Source: RBC038 sp041390625
GTDB lineage: Bacteria; Chloroflexota; Dehalococcoidia; UBA2979
Direction of reading: 5' to 3'
DNA length: 64,000 nucleotides
Assembly (NCBI GenBank): GCA_041390625.1
Contig: JAWKPM010000006.1
Span: 140,407 to 204,406, forward strand
Below are positions 23,288 to 32,275 of the stretch, in pieces. Numbering within the stretch: the stretch's first letter is position 1; each line of letters starts with the position of its first letter. The notes beneath the pieces are model-generated. The model did no database searches. It saw only the letters and a list, made by a program, of their open reading frames with translations, and was not told the DNA's origin. Both the position numbers and the translations under genes were made by a program.

Positions 23288-25959
23288 CGGCGCGGGCCCC
23301 GGGTGCCTCGAGTGGCACCGCCACCGCGAGCGCGGGTCGCGGGTCTTGGGCTCTCGCCCTGGGCCTCGAGCCTGGTCAGTCGGTCCTTCAGCGCCTGGTT
23401 CTCCTGCTGCAGCTTCTCGAGGTCGGTGCGGAGCGACTTCACCTCTTCGCCCTTGTCGGCCTTCTGGCCGAGCGTGCGGGCGGCGAGGCGGGCGGAGCGG
23501 GTGAGCCGCCCCTCGAGGGTACGCCCGGCCGCGGCGTTCAGCGCGCCGGCGCCGCGCGCGTCACCGAGGCTGGCGAGGGCGCCGGCGGCGGCGAGCTGGA
23601 TGCGCATCGAACGGTCGTCGAGCAGCTCCTCGAGGCGCTCGCGCACCTTCAGCCGCACTGCTTCCTCGGCGACCGGCCCGAGTCGTCCGAGTGCGTCGGT
23701 GGCGGCGCGGCGGGCGGTCTGGTGGCGTCCCCACTCAGTCCACTCGAGGAGCGTGTCGATCGCCCTCGGGTCGCGCAGGGCGGCGAGGCCGCCGAGGGCG
23801 GCGGCGGTGATGACGTCGTTGTGCGCGGGACGGCCGAGGACGCGGCGGAGCGCGTCGTAGGCACGGGGCTGCCTCGTCTGGCCGAGTGCGGAGGCGGCGG
23901 CGGACTGCACGTAGTACGAGCGGTCGCCGCGGCCCGCGAGACGTGTCTGCAGGGCGCGCGCCGCCGTCTCGTCGCGGAAGTTGCCGAGGGCGCCGCAGAC
24001 GGCGCGTCGCACTTGCGACGGCTCGGCCTCGACCGCCTCGATGAGGGCGTCGCGCGCGCCCTCCGCCTTCGTCGCGCCGAGGGCGGCAGCGACCTCTGCG
24101 CGGACGTAGCGCAGCTCGGAGTCGTTGAGCAGGACCTCGCGGAGGGCGGCGATCGCGCCCGGCGACGCGAGCTTGCCGAGGCCCTTCGCGGCCTCGATGC
24201 GGCCGACGGCCTCGGGATCCTCGGTCAGGCGCACCTTCAGCTGGGCCTCGCCGGGCGCGAAGTCGAGGGTCTTGAGGACGCGGCCGGCGGGGTCGATGGC
24301 GACGTAGCGCGGCTCCGAGTCGAGCGGCAGCACGAACGTGTGCTCGGCCTCGGTCACCTCGACGCGGAAGGTCTGGAGGCCTCGGAGGGTGAGCGCGGCG
24401 ATGTCGAGCGGCGTGCGGTAGATCGAGGTCAGACCCTCGGGCTTCTGGGTCTGCGACAGCTTGATCGTCGCGAGTTTGTGCTCGTTGTCCCACGAGTACG
24501 TGGCCTTGAACTCGGGGTGACCGCCCTTCCAGACCCACTGGTCGAAGAACCAGTCGAGGTTGCGGCCGGTCGCGGCTTCGATCGCGCGCTGCAGCTCCGG
24601 GGTGACGGCGTCGCCGCCGGCGTGCGTCGTCACGTAGTGATTGATTGCCGCCCACCAGCCCTCGTCGCCGAGGATCCAGCGCAGCATGTCGAGGATGACG
24701 CCGCCGCGCTCGTAGAGGTGGCGGTCAAAGACGTCGATCGGTCCGTGGTAGGTGGCCTGGACCATCGGGCGGCGGTAGTCCTGCGCATCCTCCTCGAGGT
24801 ACGCCTTCGCGTCCTGGGTGATCTCGTAGCGGTAGTCGTCGTAGCCGCGGTCGTGCTCGATCCAGAGGGCGTCGAAGTAGGTGGCGAAGCTCTCGTTGAG
24901 CCAGCCGTGCGACCACTCGCGGCAGGTGACGAGGTCGCCGAACCACTGGTGGGCGAGCTCGTGAGCGGTGATGCCGTCGGCGGCCTCGACGAAGTCGGGG
25001 TGTGCGCGCTCGTCGTGGAGCAGCGCGTCGGTCATGGTCGTGGCGGAGGTGTTCTCCATGCCGCCCCAGGTGAAGTCGTGGATCGCCACGGTGGCGTACT
25101 TCGCGTAGGGGTAGGGCACACCGATCTTCTCGGCGAAGTAGCGGATCATCGCGGGGGTGCGGCCGAAGGCTCGTCGCAGGTCGGCGCCCGTGCCCTTCGG
25201 GCCGTAGTACTGCACCGGGACGTCGCCGGCCGGCTCGTCCTCGACGACCTCGAACTCGGAGGCGGTGAGGGTCACGAGGTAGGCGGGGTGGGGCACGTCC
25301 TGCACCCAGTGGTAGGTGGAGCGTCGGCGGCGGCCGTCGTGGCTCACCGAGTCGAGACGGCCGTTCGAGAGCGCGAACCAGCCCTGCGGGACCGTCGCGA
25401 TGAGTTCGGTCGTTGCTTTCTCGCCAGGGTAGTCGAAGCAGGGGAACCAGTAGGGCGCGTCCTCCGGCTGGCCCTGCGTCCAGATCTGGCTCGGGCGGTC
25501 GGGGTAGCCGGGATCCGGCGCGTTGAAGTAGACGCCTCGGCGGGGCTTCGTCGAGTAGCGGACCGCTGTGGTGATCGAGCGTCGCGCCGATCGCGCGCGA
25601 CCGAGGTCGATGCGTAGCTTGCCGTCCGAGTTCGTGAACGGGAGGTCGCGGCCGTTGCCGTCGGTGACGGACTCGACGTCGAGCTCGAAGGCGTCGAACA
25701 CCGCCTCGCGGAGGCCGTCCTGCCGTGGGCGGAAGGTTGTGGTCGCGGTGCCCTCGAGGCTGCGCCCGGCGAAGTCGAAGGCGAGGTCGAGCTTGAGGTG
25801 CTCGATCTTGAGCGGGCGGTCGCGGCCCCAGACCGGCCGGTCGCCCGGCAAAGCGAACGCCTCACGGGCTGCCGCGCCGAGGGCGCCGAGGGCGATGCCG
25901 GCGCCCACGCACTCGATCGCTTCCGCCTCGAAGCCGGTGAGGCCGGTCGTGCCGCTCAT
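23284..25959 (-). CDS. M1-family aminopeptidase with C-terminal HEAT repeats and coiled coil
   Basis: This 891-residue zinc metallopeptidase has the exopeptidase motif GGMENTSA and, near residue 333, HELAHQWFG with the third zinc ligand 18 residues on in NESFATYFD. The first 200 residues are the beta saddle domain. After the catalytic domain come about 300 residues of Ala/Arg/Leu-rich helical repeats (for example LIEAVEAEPSQVRRAVCGAL, then ASALGQTRQPRAYDALRRVL), typical of HEAT repeats. These are followed by a coiled coil near 840-865 and a basic Gly/Arg tail. The repeats may restrict substrate access or bind a partner. The start has no signal peptide. Confidence 0.88.
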   Translation of the reverse strand: MSGTTGLTGFEAEAIECVGAGIALGALGAAAREAFALPGDRPVWGRDRPLKIEHLKLDLAFDFAGRSLEGTATTTFRPRQDGLREAVFDAFELDVESVTDGNGRDLPFTNSDGKLRIDLGRARSARRSITTAVRYSTKPRRGVYFNAPDPGYPDRPSQIWTQGQPEDAPYWFPCFDYPGEKATTELIATVPQGWFALSNGRLDSVSHDGRRRRSTYHWVQDVPHPAYLVTLTASEFEVVEDEPAGDVPVQYYGPKGTGADLRRAFGRTPAMIRYFAEKIGVPYPYAKYATVAIHDFTWGGMENTSATTMTDALLHDERAHPDFVEAADGITAHELAHQWFGDLVTCREWSHGWLNESFATYFDALWIEHDRGYDDYRYEITQDAKAYLEEDAQDYRRPMVQATYHGPIDVFDRHLYERGGVILDMLRWILGDEGWWAAINHYVTTHAGGDAVTPELQRAIEAATGRNLDWFFDQWVWKGGHPEFKATYSWDNEHKLATIKLSQTQKPEGLTSIYRTPLDIAALTLRGLQTFRVEVTEAEHTFVLPLDSEPRYVAIDPAGRVLKTLDFAPGEAQLKVRLTEDPEAVGRIEAAKGLGKLASPGAIAALREVLLNDSELRYVRAEVAAALGATKAEGARDALIEAVEAEPSQVRRAVCGALGNFRDETAARALQTRLAGRGDRSYYVQSAAASALGQTRQPRAYDALRRVLGRPAHNDVITAAALGGLAALRDPRAIDTLLEWTEWGRHQTARRAATDALGRLGPVAEEAVRLKVRERLEELLDDRSMRIQLAAAGALASLGDARGAGALNAAAGRTLEGRLTRSARLAARTLGQKADKGEEVKSLRTDLEKLQQENQALKDRLTRLEAQGESPRPATRARGGGATRGTRGPRR

Positions 25960-25980
25960 CGCTGCCCTTTCGGTGGGGTG

Positions 25981-26463
25981 CTAGCTCGTACTGTCGAGGT
26001 ACTCGAGGACGAGGCGCAGCGCCTCGTCGGCCGCCTGCTGCTTGGTCGACTGGCGGTCGCCGTCGAACTCGATGCGCTCGATCTTCTCGTAGTCGTTCGG
26101 GGCGACGATGCCGATGTAGTAGATGCCGCCCGGGCCTTCCTTCGTCGAGGACTGGGCGCGACGGTCGGCGGCGCCCGACTCCGAGACCACGATGTCGACG
26201 CCGAGACGCTCGCGGGTCGCGCGGGCCATGCGCCGGACGGCGTCCTCGGAGACCGAACCGGCCTCGGCGAGGGCATCGGCGTCGACGCCCATCACGCCAG
26301 TCTTCGCCGAGCGGTGGTAGGCGGTGATGCCGCCGACGAAGACCTTCGAGGAGCCGGGCACGTTGGTGAGGAGGTGCCCGATCAGCCCGCCGAGGGTCGA
26401 GTCGGCGGTCCCGAGTCGGAGGCCGCGCTCCGTCATGCGCTGGACGACGGCTTCCTCGTGCAT
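25981..26463 (-). CDS. pncC: Nicotinamide-nucleotide amidase, CinA C-terminal domain protein
   Basis: The protein has 160 residues from ATG 26463, preceded by CGAGGAGAC; the longer frame to 26580 is not used. It matches the stand-alone CinA C-terminal domain: LGTADSTLGGLIGHLLTNVPGSSKVFVGGITAYH, then SVSEDAVRRMARATRERLGVDI and SESGAADR. These enzymes deamidate nicotinamide mononucleotide to nicotinate mononucleotide in NAD recycling. The usual E-S-C-T-G-G motif is altered here (DSTLGG), so activity should be tested before the symbol is trusted. It sits 21 bp upstream of the M1 peptidase gene. Confidence 0.75.
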   Translation of the reverse strand: MHEEAVVQRMTERGLRLGTADSTLGGLIGHLLTNVPGSSKVFVGGITAYHRSAKTGVMGVDADALAEAGSVSEDAVRRMARATRERLGVDIVVSESGAADRRAQSSTKEGPGGIYYIGIVAPNDYEKIERIEFDGDRQSTKQQAADEALRLVLEYLDSTS

Positions 26464-26492
26464 GGCGGTCTCCTCGATGTGGCTTCCCGGCG

Positions 26493-27032
26493 TCAGGCGG
26501 CGGGGTAGCCCGGCGCTTCCTTCACGGCGTTGATCTGGTTCGCGTGGTCGATGTCGTGCACGCGCTGGAAGAGGTACCACGCCTTGCAGTGCAGCGGCCC
26601 GAAGAACATGTGGTCGTGCTCGCCGGTCATCGAGGGCGGATCGGGCAGCCGGCTCACGAGGCCGGTGAGCTGCATGCCGAGCTCGATGAGCTGGGTGCGG
26701 AGGTCCTCGATCGGCTGGTCCTCGACGCTCGTCGGGCGCTCGTCACGCAGCGCCTCGCGGCTCTGGGGCTGCTCGCCGATGGCGAGCGTCTGCACGAGCG
26801 AGATCACGGAGCGCGAGTTGTTCGCGATGTGGTCTGCGACCTCGAGGATGCTCCACGCGTCATCGGGCGGCTTGAAGCGCGCCTGCTCATCGGTGACGCC
26901 GCGCAGCGCCTCGACGAGCTGGAGGCGGGCCTCGGTGACGCGCGGCCAGAGCTCGATCCAGGTGTAGCGCTCGCTCTGCGAACGGAGGTAGCCGCGGACG
27001 CGCTGCTGCTCTTCGGTCAGCTCTCGAACCAT
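26493..27032 (-). CDS. DinB-fold protein
   Basis: The 179-residue protein fits the DinB-like four-helix fold: WSILEVADHIANNSRSVI with its conserved His, then FGPLHCKAWYLFQRVHDIDHANQI, where two His of the metal triad are expected. The N-terminal 30 residues are an additional helix. Function is unknown; related proteins are thiol-dependent transferases or uncharacterised. It lies 34 bp after the enoyl-CoA hydratase and 29 bp before pncC in the same operon. It is distinct from the DinB protein at 4199-4702. Confidence 0.7.
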   Translation of the reverse strand: MVRELTEEQQRVRGYLRSQSERYTWIELWPRVTEARLQLVEALRGVTDEQARFKPPDDAWSILEVADHIANNSRSVISLVQTLAIGEQPQSREALRDERPTSVEDQPIEDLRTQLIELGMQLTGLVSRLPDPPSMTGEHDHMFFGPLHCKAWYLFQRVHDIDHANQINAVKEAPGYPAA

Positions 27033-27066
27033 CGATCGCTCCTCGAGCTCCGGGGACGGCGGCGGG

Positions 27067-27831
27067 CTATGAGCCGCCGCGGCCGGTGATGCGGTTGGTG
27101 GCGGTGGTGAAGCGGGCGACGTGGTCGGAGCCGCCGCGCAGCACGAGGTCGGAGTTGTGCTCGAGCTTCGGGCCGTCGCCCGAGGGCGTCGCCGCGTCGA
27201 CGACGCGCTTGATCCACGTCAGCGCGAGCGGCGACGCCTTCGCGACCTGCTCGGCGAGCTCGGCGGTCGCGGCCTCGAGGCCGTCGTCGGGCACGACGCG
27301 GTTCGCGAGGCCGATCCGCACCGCCTCCTCGGCGTCGACGACGCGCGAGGTGAAGAGCAGCTCCTTCGCGAGGGCGTTGCCGACAAGCCTCGGCAGCCCG
27401 ACCGCGCCAACGACCAGGCCGTACTCGGCGCCGGGGAAGCGGAAGCGCGTGCGCTCGGTGACGACGCGCAGGTCGCAGGAGCACGCCAGCAGCGCACCGG
27501 CGCCGTAGGCGGGTCCGTCGATCGCGGCGATCGTCGGCTTCGGCGAGGCGGCGACGCGCGCTGCAGCCTCGGCGGAGGGGTTGAAGCGGCGGTCACCGCG
27601 TTCGTAGGCGGCCAGCGACTCGTTCATGTCGGCGCCGGCCGAGAACGAGCCGTCCGAGCCGGTGATGACGACTACGACCACCGAAGGATCGGCGTCGAGC
27701 GCCTCGATGCCCTCGTGTAGCTCGTGCGCGAGGTCGGCGCTCATCGCGTTGCGCTTGTCGCCCCGGTTGAGGCGGAGCGTGCCGACGGCGCCCTCGACGC
27801 TGCGCAGGACCAGGGGCTCGCCGTCAGGCAT
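27067..27831 (-). CDS. Enoyl-CoA hydratase/isomerase family protein
   Basis: This 254-residue crotonase-fold enzyme has the first oxyanion segment in GSDGSFSAGADMNE and the second in AIDGPAYGAGALLACSCDLRV. The usual catalytic Glu pair of hydratases (about positions 110 and 130) is not clear: one position falls in YGAGALLA and the other in FPGAEYGLVVGAVG. It may act as hydratase, isomerase or another acyl-CoA enzyme. Only 15 bp separate it from the CoA-transferase upstream, so the two likely act in one CoA-thioester pathway. Confidence 0.85.
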   Translation of the reverse strand: MPDGEPLVLRSVEGAVGTLRLNRGDKRNAMSADLAHELHEGIEALDADPSVVVVVITGSDGSFSAGADMNESLAAYERGDRRFNPSAEAAARVAASPKPTIAAIDGPAYGAGALLACSCDLRVVTERTRFRFPGAEYGLVVGAVGLPRLVGNALAKELLFTSRVVDAEEAVRIGLANRVVPDDGLEAATAELAEQVAKASPLALTWIKRVVDAATPSGDGPKLEHNSDLVLRGGSDHVARFTTATNRITGRGGS

Positions 27832-27846
27832 CGTGATCTCCTTCAG

Positions 27847-29136
27847 CTAGAGGACGACTCCGGCGGAGCGCAGGCCCTCGATGTCCTCGGCGCTGTAGCC
27901 GGCCGAGGTCAGGATCGCCTCGTTGTCGCGCCCGAGCGGGGGCGAGGCGCCCTGCGGCTTCGGCGGGCTCGCGCTCATCTTGTGTGGCGGCGCCACCATC
28001 ACCTGGGGGCCGGTGAGCTCGTGGTCGAGCTCGACGATGTACTCGTTCTCGATGACCTGCTGCTGCCGGTCCATCTCCTCGGGGAAGAGGATCTCGGCGA
28101 CGGGGACGCCGTGCGCCTCGAGCAGATCGACCCAGTGCGCGGTCGTCTCCGCGCGGATCTGGGCCTCGGTCTTCGCGATCAGCTCGTCGCCGAACTCCTT
28201 CGCCTCGGGCGAGCGAGGGTCGTAGTTCGGGTCGTGGTCGCGCGGGTCGTACTCGATGCCGAGGGCGTCGCGCATCTTCTGGCGGAGCGAGGCGCTGAGG
28301 TTGCCGATGGCGATGGCGCCGTCCGAGGTGAGGTAGTTGCGGTAGTAAATGTTGCCCTGCTGGCGCCCGCGCATGATCGCGGTGCGCGCCTCGACCATCT
28401 CGGTGTACGACGCGCCTCGGGCGTGCGCCTCGTCGAGCATCTCGACGATCGCCTGGCGGCCGAAGGTGTCGGCCGGGGGCAGCGACATCACCGAGCCGCC
28501 CTGGAACATCAGCGCGTTCGCGAGGAGCGAGGTCTCGACGAGCTGGCCCTCGCCGGTCTGTGAGCGGTGAAAGAGCGCGGCGCAGACACCCATCGCGACC
28601 GAGTAGCCGGTGGCGAAGTCGGCAACGGCGCCGGCGCCCGCGAGCACCGGGTTGCCGTCCTCGTCGAAGCGGCCGCCGCTGGCGGTGAATCCCGAGGCGC
28701 CCTGGACCACGATGTCGTAGCCGCCCTTGTTGGCCCACGGACCTCGACGGCCGAAGGCCGTGCTGTCGAGGTAGATGAGGTCGGGCTTGATCTGGCGCAG
28801 CGTCTCGTAGTCGATGCCAAGGCGGGCTGGGACGTCGGGGCGGTAGTTGCTCACCACCACATCGATGTCTTTCACGATGCGATGCACGATCTCGCGCGCC
28901 TCCGGACGCTGGAGGTCCATCGCGAGCGACTTCTTGCCTCGGTTGAGCGACTGGTACGTCTTCGACTCGAGCGGGATGAACTGGGCGTTGAGACGCCAGG
29001 GCTCACCGATCAGCGGCTCGACCTTGATGATGTCGGCCCCCATGTCGGCCAGCAGCATGCAGCCGAGGGGTCCGGCGATGATCTGCGTGAACTCGAGGAT
29101 GCGAACACCGTTCAGCGGGCCGGAAGCCATGGTCAC
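27847..29136 (-). CDS. CaiB/BaiF family III CoA-transferase, paralogue 1
   Basis: This 429-residue protein starts MASGPLNGVRILEFTQIIAGPLGCMLLADMGADIIKVEP. It also has LNRGKKSLAMDL, VVSNYRPDVPARLGIDYETL, TAFGRRGPWANKGGYDIVVQGASG and a C-terminal LGRDNEAIL block, all family III features. Such enzymes move CoA between carboxylates through an Asp-bound intermediate. Its neighbour at 29307 is a close paralogue with the same opening, so they may work on related acids or as a hetero-dimer. The substrate is unknown. Confidence 0.9.
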   Translation of the reverse strand: MTMASGPLNGVRILEFTQIIAGPLGCMLLADMGADIIKVEPLIGEPWRLNAQFIPLESKTYQSLNRGKKSLAMDLQRPEAREIVHRIVKDIDVVVSNYRPDVPARLGIDYETLRQIKPDLIYLDSTAFGRRGPWANKGGYDIVVQGASGFTASGGRFDEDGNPVLAGAGAVADFATGYSVAMGVCAALFHRSQTGEGQLVETSLLANALMFQGGSVMSLPPADTFGRQAIVEMLDEAHARGASYTEMVEARTAIMRGRQQGNIYYRNYLTSDGAIAIGNLSASLRQKMRDALGIEYDPRDHDPNYDPRSPEAKEFGDELIAKTEAQIRAETTAHWVDLLEAHGVPVAEILFPEEMDRQQQVIENEYIVELDHELTGPQVMVAPPHKMSASPPKPQGASPPLGRDNEAILTSAGYSAEDIEGLRSAGVVL

Positions 29137-29306
29137 CCCACATTCAAGTCACGAGCGGCGCGAGTCACGCGAGCGCAGTTCGGGATCATCGAGCGCCCGG
29201 GGTCACGCTACGGAGCCGCGCCGCAGCGCCCGAGATGGGCGCGAACGGCGCGATACTAGCGGACGCCGATGCAGAGCGGCCAGCGCGGGGCTCGCCCGGC
29301 CTTGAG

Positions 29307-30581
29307 CTACTCGATCACGCCGTCCGAGCGCAGCGCCTCGATGGCGCTCGCATCGAGACCGGCCTCGGCGAGGTAGCGGTCGGTGTCGCGGCCGAGCCTC
29401 GGCGCGGCGCCCTGGGCCTCGAGGGGCGACTTCGAGAACTTGAGGATGGGCGCGACCATCTTCTGCGGGCCCGAGAGCTCGTGCTCGAGCTCGACGATCA
29501 GCCCGTTCGCGAGCGCCTGTGGGTTCTCCGACATGTCCTCCGGGAACTGCACCGGTCCGGCGGGCACGCCCTCGCGCTCGAAGATCTCGAGCCACTCGGC
29601 GGTGGTCTTCGTGGCGACGTGGGCCTCGATCTTCGTCAGCTCCTCGGTGGCCATCGCCACCCACGCCTCGTTGTTGGGGTCGCGGTCGGGGTCGGCGAAG
29701 CCGAGGAAGTCGGTGTCGAGAGCTGTGCGCACCTTCGCCCAGAGCGTGGGGGAGAGGGAGCCGATCACGACCGCGCCGTCGCTCGTGCGGAAGGGGCGGT
29801 AGTAGATGTTGCCGTAGTAGGCGCCCATCGGGTTTCGGGCTTCCACCTGCTCGCGGTACGAGGCGCCCTGTGCCGCCAGCTCGCGCCGTCGCTCGCGGGC
29901 GGGGGCACGGAAGGCGACGTCTGCGAGCGGCTGCTCCATGATCGCGCCGCCCTGGAACGCGAGGGCCGTCGCGAAGAGCGAGGTCTCGATCATCTGACCC
30001 TCGCCGGTGCGCTCGCGATGGAAGAGTGCGGCCGACGTCGCCCACGCCACCGCGAGTCCGGTGCCGTAGTCGGCGATGGCCGTCGAAGAGATCGCCTTCG
30101 GCGAGCCGTCCTCCTCGAACTTCCCTTCGCCCACCATCAGACCGCTGACCGCCTGCACCACGATGTCGTAGCCGGGGCGGTGCGCCATCGGACCCTGCCG
30201 ACCGAAGGCGGTGTTATCGACGTAGATGAGGTCGGGCTTGATGGCCGACAGCGTCGGGTAATCGATGCCGAGCTTCGGCGGCACGTCCGGCCGGTAGTTG
30301 ATGATCACGACATCGATGGTGGGGATGAGGCGGTGGACGACGTCCTGCGCCCGCGGGTCCTGGAGCTGCAGCACGAGGGACTGCTTGCCTCGATTGAGCT
30401 CCTGGAACTGCTTCGACTCGCCGGGCATGAACTGGCTGAAGAGGCGCCACGGCTCGCCGCCGGGCGGCTCCACCTTGATCACCTCGGCACCCATGTCGGC
30501 GAGCATCATCGCGCCGAAGGGCCCCGCGATGATCTGCGTGAACTCAAGGACACGAATCCCAGCGAGCGGTCCTGAAGCCAC
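29307..30581 (-). CDS. CaiB/BaiF family III CoA-transferase, paralogue 2
   Basis: The protein has 424 residues from GTG 30581 with AGGGGTG upstream. The start matches that of its neighbour (ASGPLAGIRVLEFTQIIAGP), so the ATG at 30623 is rejected. It shares LADMGAEVIKVEPPGGEPWRLF, LNRGKQSLVLQL, IINYRPDVPPKLGIDYPTL, NTAFGRQGPMAHRPGYDIVVQ and the LGRDTDRYLAEAG end. It is the first gene of the minus-strand run and is divergent from the aminotransferase gene, with 87 bp between starts. The 170-bp gap after it is the widest within the run, so the next gene may have its own promoter. Confidence 0.9.
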   Translation of the reverse strand: MASGPLAGIRVLEFTQIIAGPFGAMMLADMGAEVIKVEPPGGEPWRLFSQFMPGESKQFQELNRGKQSLVLQLQDPRAQDVVHRLIPTIDVVIINYRPDVPPKLGIDYPTLSAIKPDLIYVDNTAFGRQGPMAHRPGYDIVVQAVSGLMVGEGKFEEDGSPKAISSTAIADYGTGLAVAWATSAALFHRERTGEGQMIETSLFATALAFQGGAIMEQPLADVAFRAPARERRRELAAQGASYREQVEARNPMGAYYGNIYYRPFRTSDGAVVIGSLSPTLWAKVRTALDTDFLGFADPDRDPNNEAWVAMATEELTKIEAHVATKTTAEWLEIFEREGVPAGPVQFPEDMSENPQALANGLIVELEHELSGPQKMVAPILKFSKSPLEAQGAAPRLGRDTDRYLAEAGLDASAIEALRSDGVIE

Positions 30582-30668
30582 GGGGCACCCCTGTCGAAGT
30601 CGGCGTGGTGCGAGCGGGCGCATGGTAGCGCTGCCACTCCGGCACGCGCTGCTGCGTTCGAGGCGCGC

Positions 30669-31901
30669 GTGACGTACGCTGCCCGAGCCGTGAGCGACTC
30701 CCCGTTCGACCCCACGCTCGACCTCGATCGGCTGCTCTCGCCCGCCGGGCGCGAGCTCGACCCGCCGACCTCGCTCTCACCGCTGCCGTTCGACCTCAAC
30801 GCCGGCGTGCCCGACCGCGCCTCGCTGCCCGCGCGCGAGCTCGCCGAGGCCGCGCGGCGCGCCATCGAGGCGGATCCGGGCGGGGCGCTGACGTACGGCG
30901 GCGTCGCTGGCTACGAGCCGTTGCGTGCCTGGATCGCGGCGCGGCAGTCGGCCGAGACGGGTCTCGAGGTCACGTCGGCGCACATCGCGCTGGCCTCGGG
31001 CAGTGCGCACGCCATCGACAACATCGCGGCGACCTTCGTCGCGGTTGGCGATGCGGTGATCACCGGTGCACCGACGTATCCCGGCGCGATTCGCGCGTTC
31101 CGGGCTCGCGGGGCGCGCATCGTCGGCGTACCGCAGGACGACGACGGCCTCGAGATGGACGCGCTCGAGGCGGCGCTGGAGCGCGAGCGGGCCTCGGGTC
31201 GCCCGGCGAAGCTGATCTACGTCGTCGCGACGTACGACAACCCGACGGGGGCCACCCTGCCCCTCGCGCGGCGCGAACGGTTGGCGGAGCTGGCCGAGCG
31301 CTTCGGGACGCTGATCGTCGAGGACGACGCCTACGCCGGCATCGACTTCGATGGGCCGCCCCCCACCTCGCTGCTTCAGATCACGCGCGGGCGCAGCATC
31401 CTTCGCGTGGGCACCTTCTCGAAGACCCTCGCGAGCGGGCTGCGCGTGGGCTGGGTCGTGGCGGACCCTCGGGTGATCGAGCGGCTGAACTTCATGCGCT
31501 TCGACAACGGATCGCCGCCGCTGATTCATCGGATGGTGCTCGAGTACCTTGAGGCCGGCGGCTACGACGAGCACGTCGAACACCTGCGCGAACTCTATCG
31601 AGCGCGCCGCGACGCTTCGGCGGCTGCGCTGCGCGAGCACTGTGAGCCGTACGTGACCTTCCGCCCGCCGGCGGGCGGGTTCTACCACTGGCTGCGGTTG
31701 CGCGAGGGCCTCGATGCGCACGCCGTCTTCGAGGCGGGCAAGCGCCACGGCGTCGCCGTCACGCCGGGGCCGAACTACTACCCGGCCGAGGGCGGCAAGG
31801 ATCGAGTGCGCCTCGTCTACTCCGGGCTCACGCCGGATGAGCTGCGCGAGGGCGTCGCGCGCCTCGGGCAGGCGCTCGAGGACGTGGCGAACGGCCGCTG
31901 A
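30669..31901 (+). CDS. PLP-dependent aminotransferase, fold type I
   Basis: The protein has 410 residues from a GTG at 30669, which has GAGG 7 nt upstream; a second GTG at 30690 is possible. It shows LTYGGVAGYEPLRAWIA, the NPTGATLP element, DDAYAGIDFDG and the PLP lysine in TFSKTLASGLRVGWV (near residue 250). It resembles the aminotransferase domain of MocR regulators and 2-aminoadipate/aromatic aminotransferases, but without a DNA-binding domain. The amino-acid substrate is not evident from context. Confidence 0.88.
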   Translation: MTYAARAVSDSPFDPTLDLDRLLSPAGRELDPPTSLSPLPFDLNAGVPDRASLPARELAEAARRAIEADPGGALTYGGVAGYEPLRAWIAARQSAETGLEVTSAHIALASGSAHAIDNIAATFVAVGDAVITGAPTYPGAIRAFRARGARIVGVPQDDDGLEMDALEAALERERASGRPAKLIYVVATYDNPTGATLPLARRERLAELAERFGTLIVEDDAYAGIDFDGPPPTSLLQITRGRSILRVGTFSKTLASGLRVGWVVADPRVIERLNFMRFDNGSPPLIHRMVLEYLEAGGYDEHVEHLRELYRARRDASAAALREHCEPYVTFRPPAGGFYHWLRLREGLDAHAVFEAGKRHGVAVTPGPNYYPAEGGKDRVRLVYSGLTPDELREGVARLGQALEDVANGR

Positions 31902-31962
31902 GCGCGCTCGCGCCTCGGCGTAGCATGGATGGCATCGAGGTCACGCCAGAAGAGGAGGCCCC

Positions 31963-32250
31963 ATGCCCGAGCGACGAGTCCCGCGCGCCTTCTCGCTGCC
32001 CTGGGGGAACGGTCAGATCCTCGAGGAGGCGGGCATCGAGGGCGGGCTGCACCAGCCGGTGCTGCAGCTGCTTCACTACGAGAAGGGCGAGCGGAAGGGG
32101 CAGTACGCCATCCGCTTCGCGGCCTACAGCGTCGAGGGCGAGATGGAGCGCCGTCCACTGATCGTGAACGAGCGCGAATTCGCGGCGCTCAAGGCCGAGG
32201 TCGATCGCTCGCCTCGGTTGAAAGCGCTGCTCAAGCGCCTCGTGGAGTAG
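31963..32250 (+). CDS. Small conserved-looking protein, function unknown
   Basis: This 95-residue hydrophilic protein has a strong ribosome site (AGAGGAGG 7 nt before ATG 31963). It has no membrane segment and a mixed alpha/beta look: PWGNGQILEEAGIEGGLHQPVLQLLHYE, YAIRFAAYSVEGEMERRPL, then a C-terminal helix ending LKALLKRLVE. I recognise no family. It lies between the aminotransferase and the VOC gene with short gaps, so co-transcription is likely. The ribosome site and composition support a real gene. Confidence 0.65.
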   Translation: MPERRVPRAFSLPWGNGQILEEAGIEGGLHQPVLQLLHYEKGERKGQYAIRFAAYSVEGEMERRPLIVNEREFAALKAEVDRSPRLKALLKRLVE

Positions 32251-32275
32251 CCGTCCGGCCGACGAGGGAGGGGTG

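Noticed and set aside
29137..29306. A gene or RNA in the 170-bp gap between the two CoA-transferase genes
   Set aside because: No frame with a ribosome site and no strong hairpin is visible; it may hold a promoter that I cannot assign.
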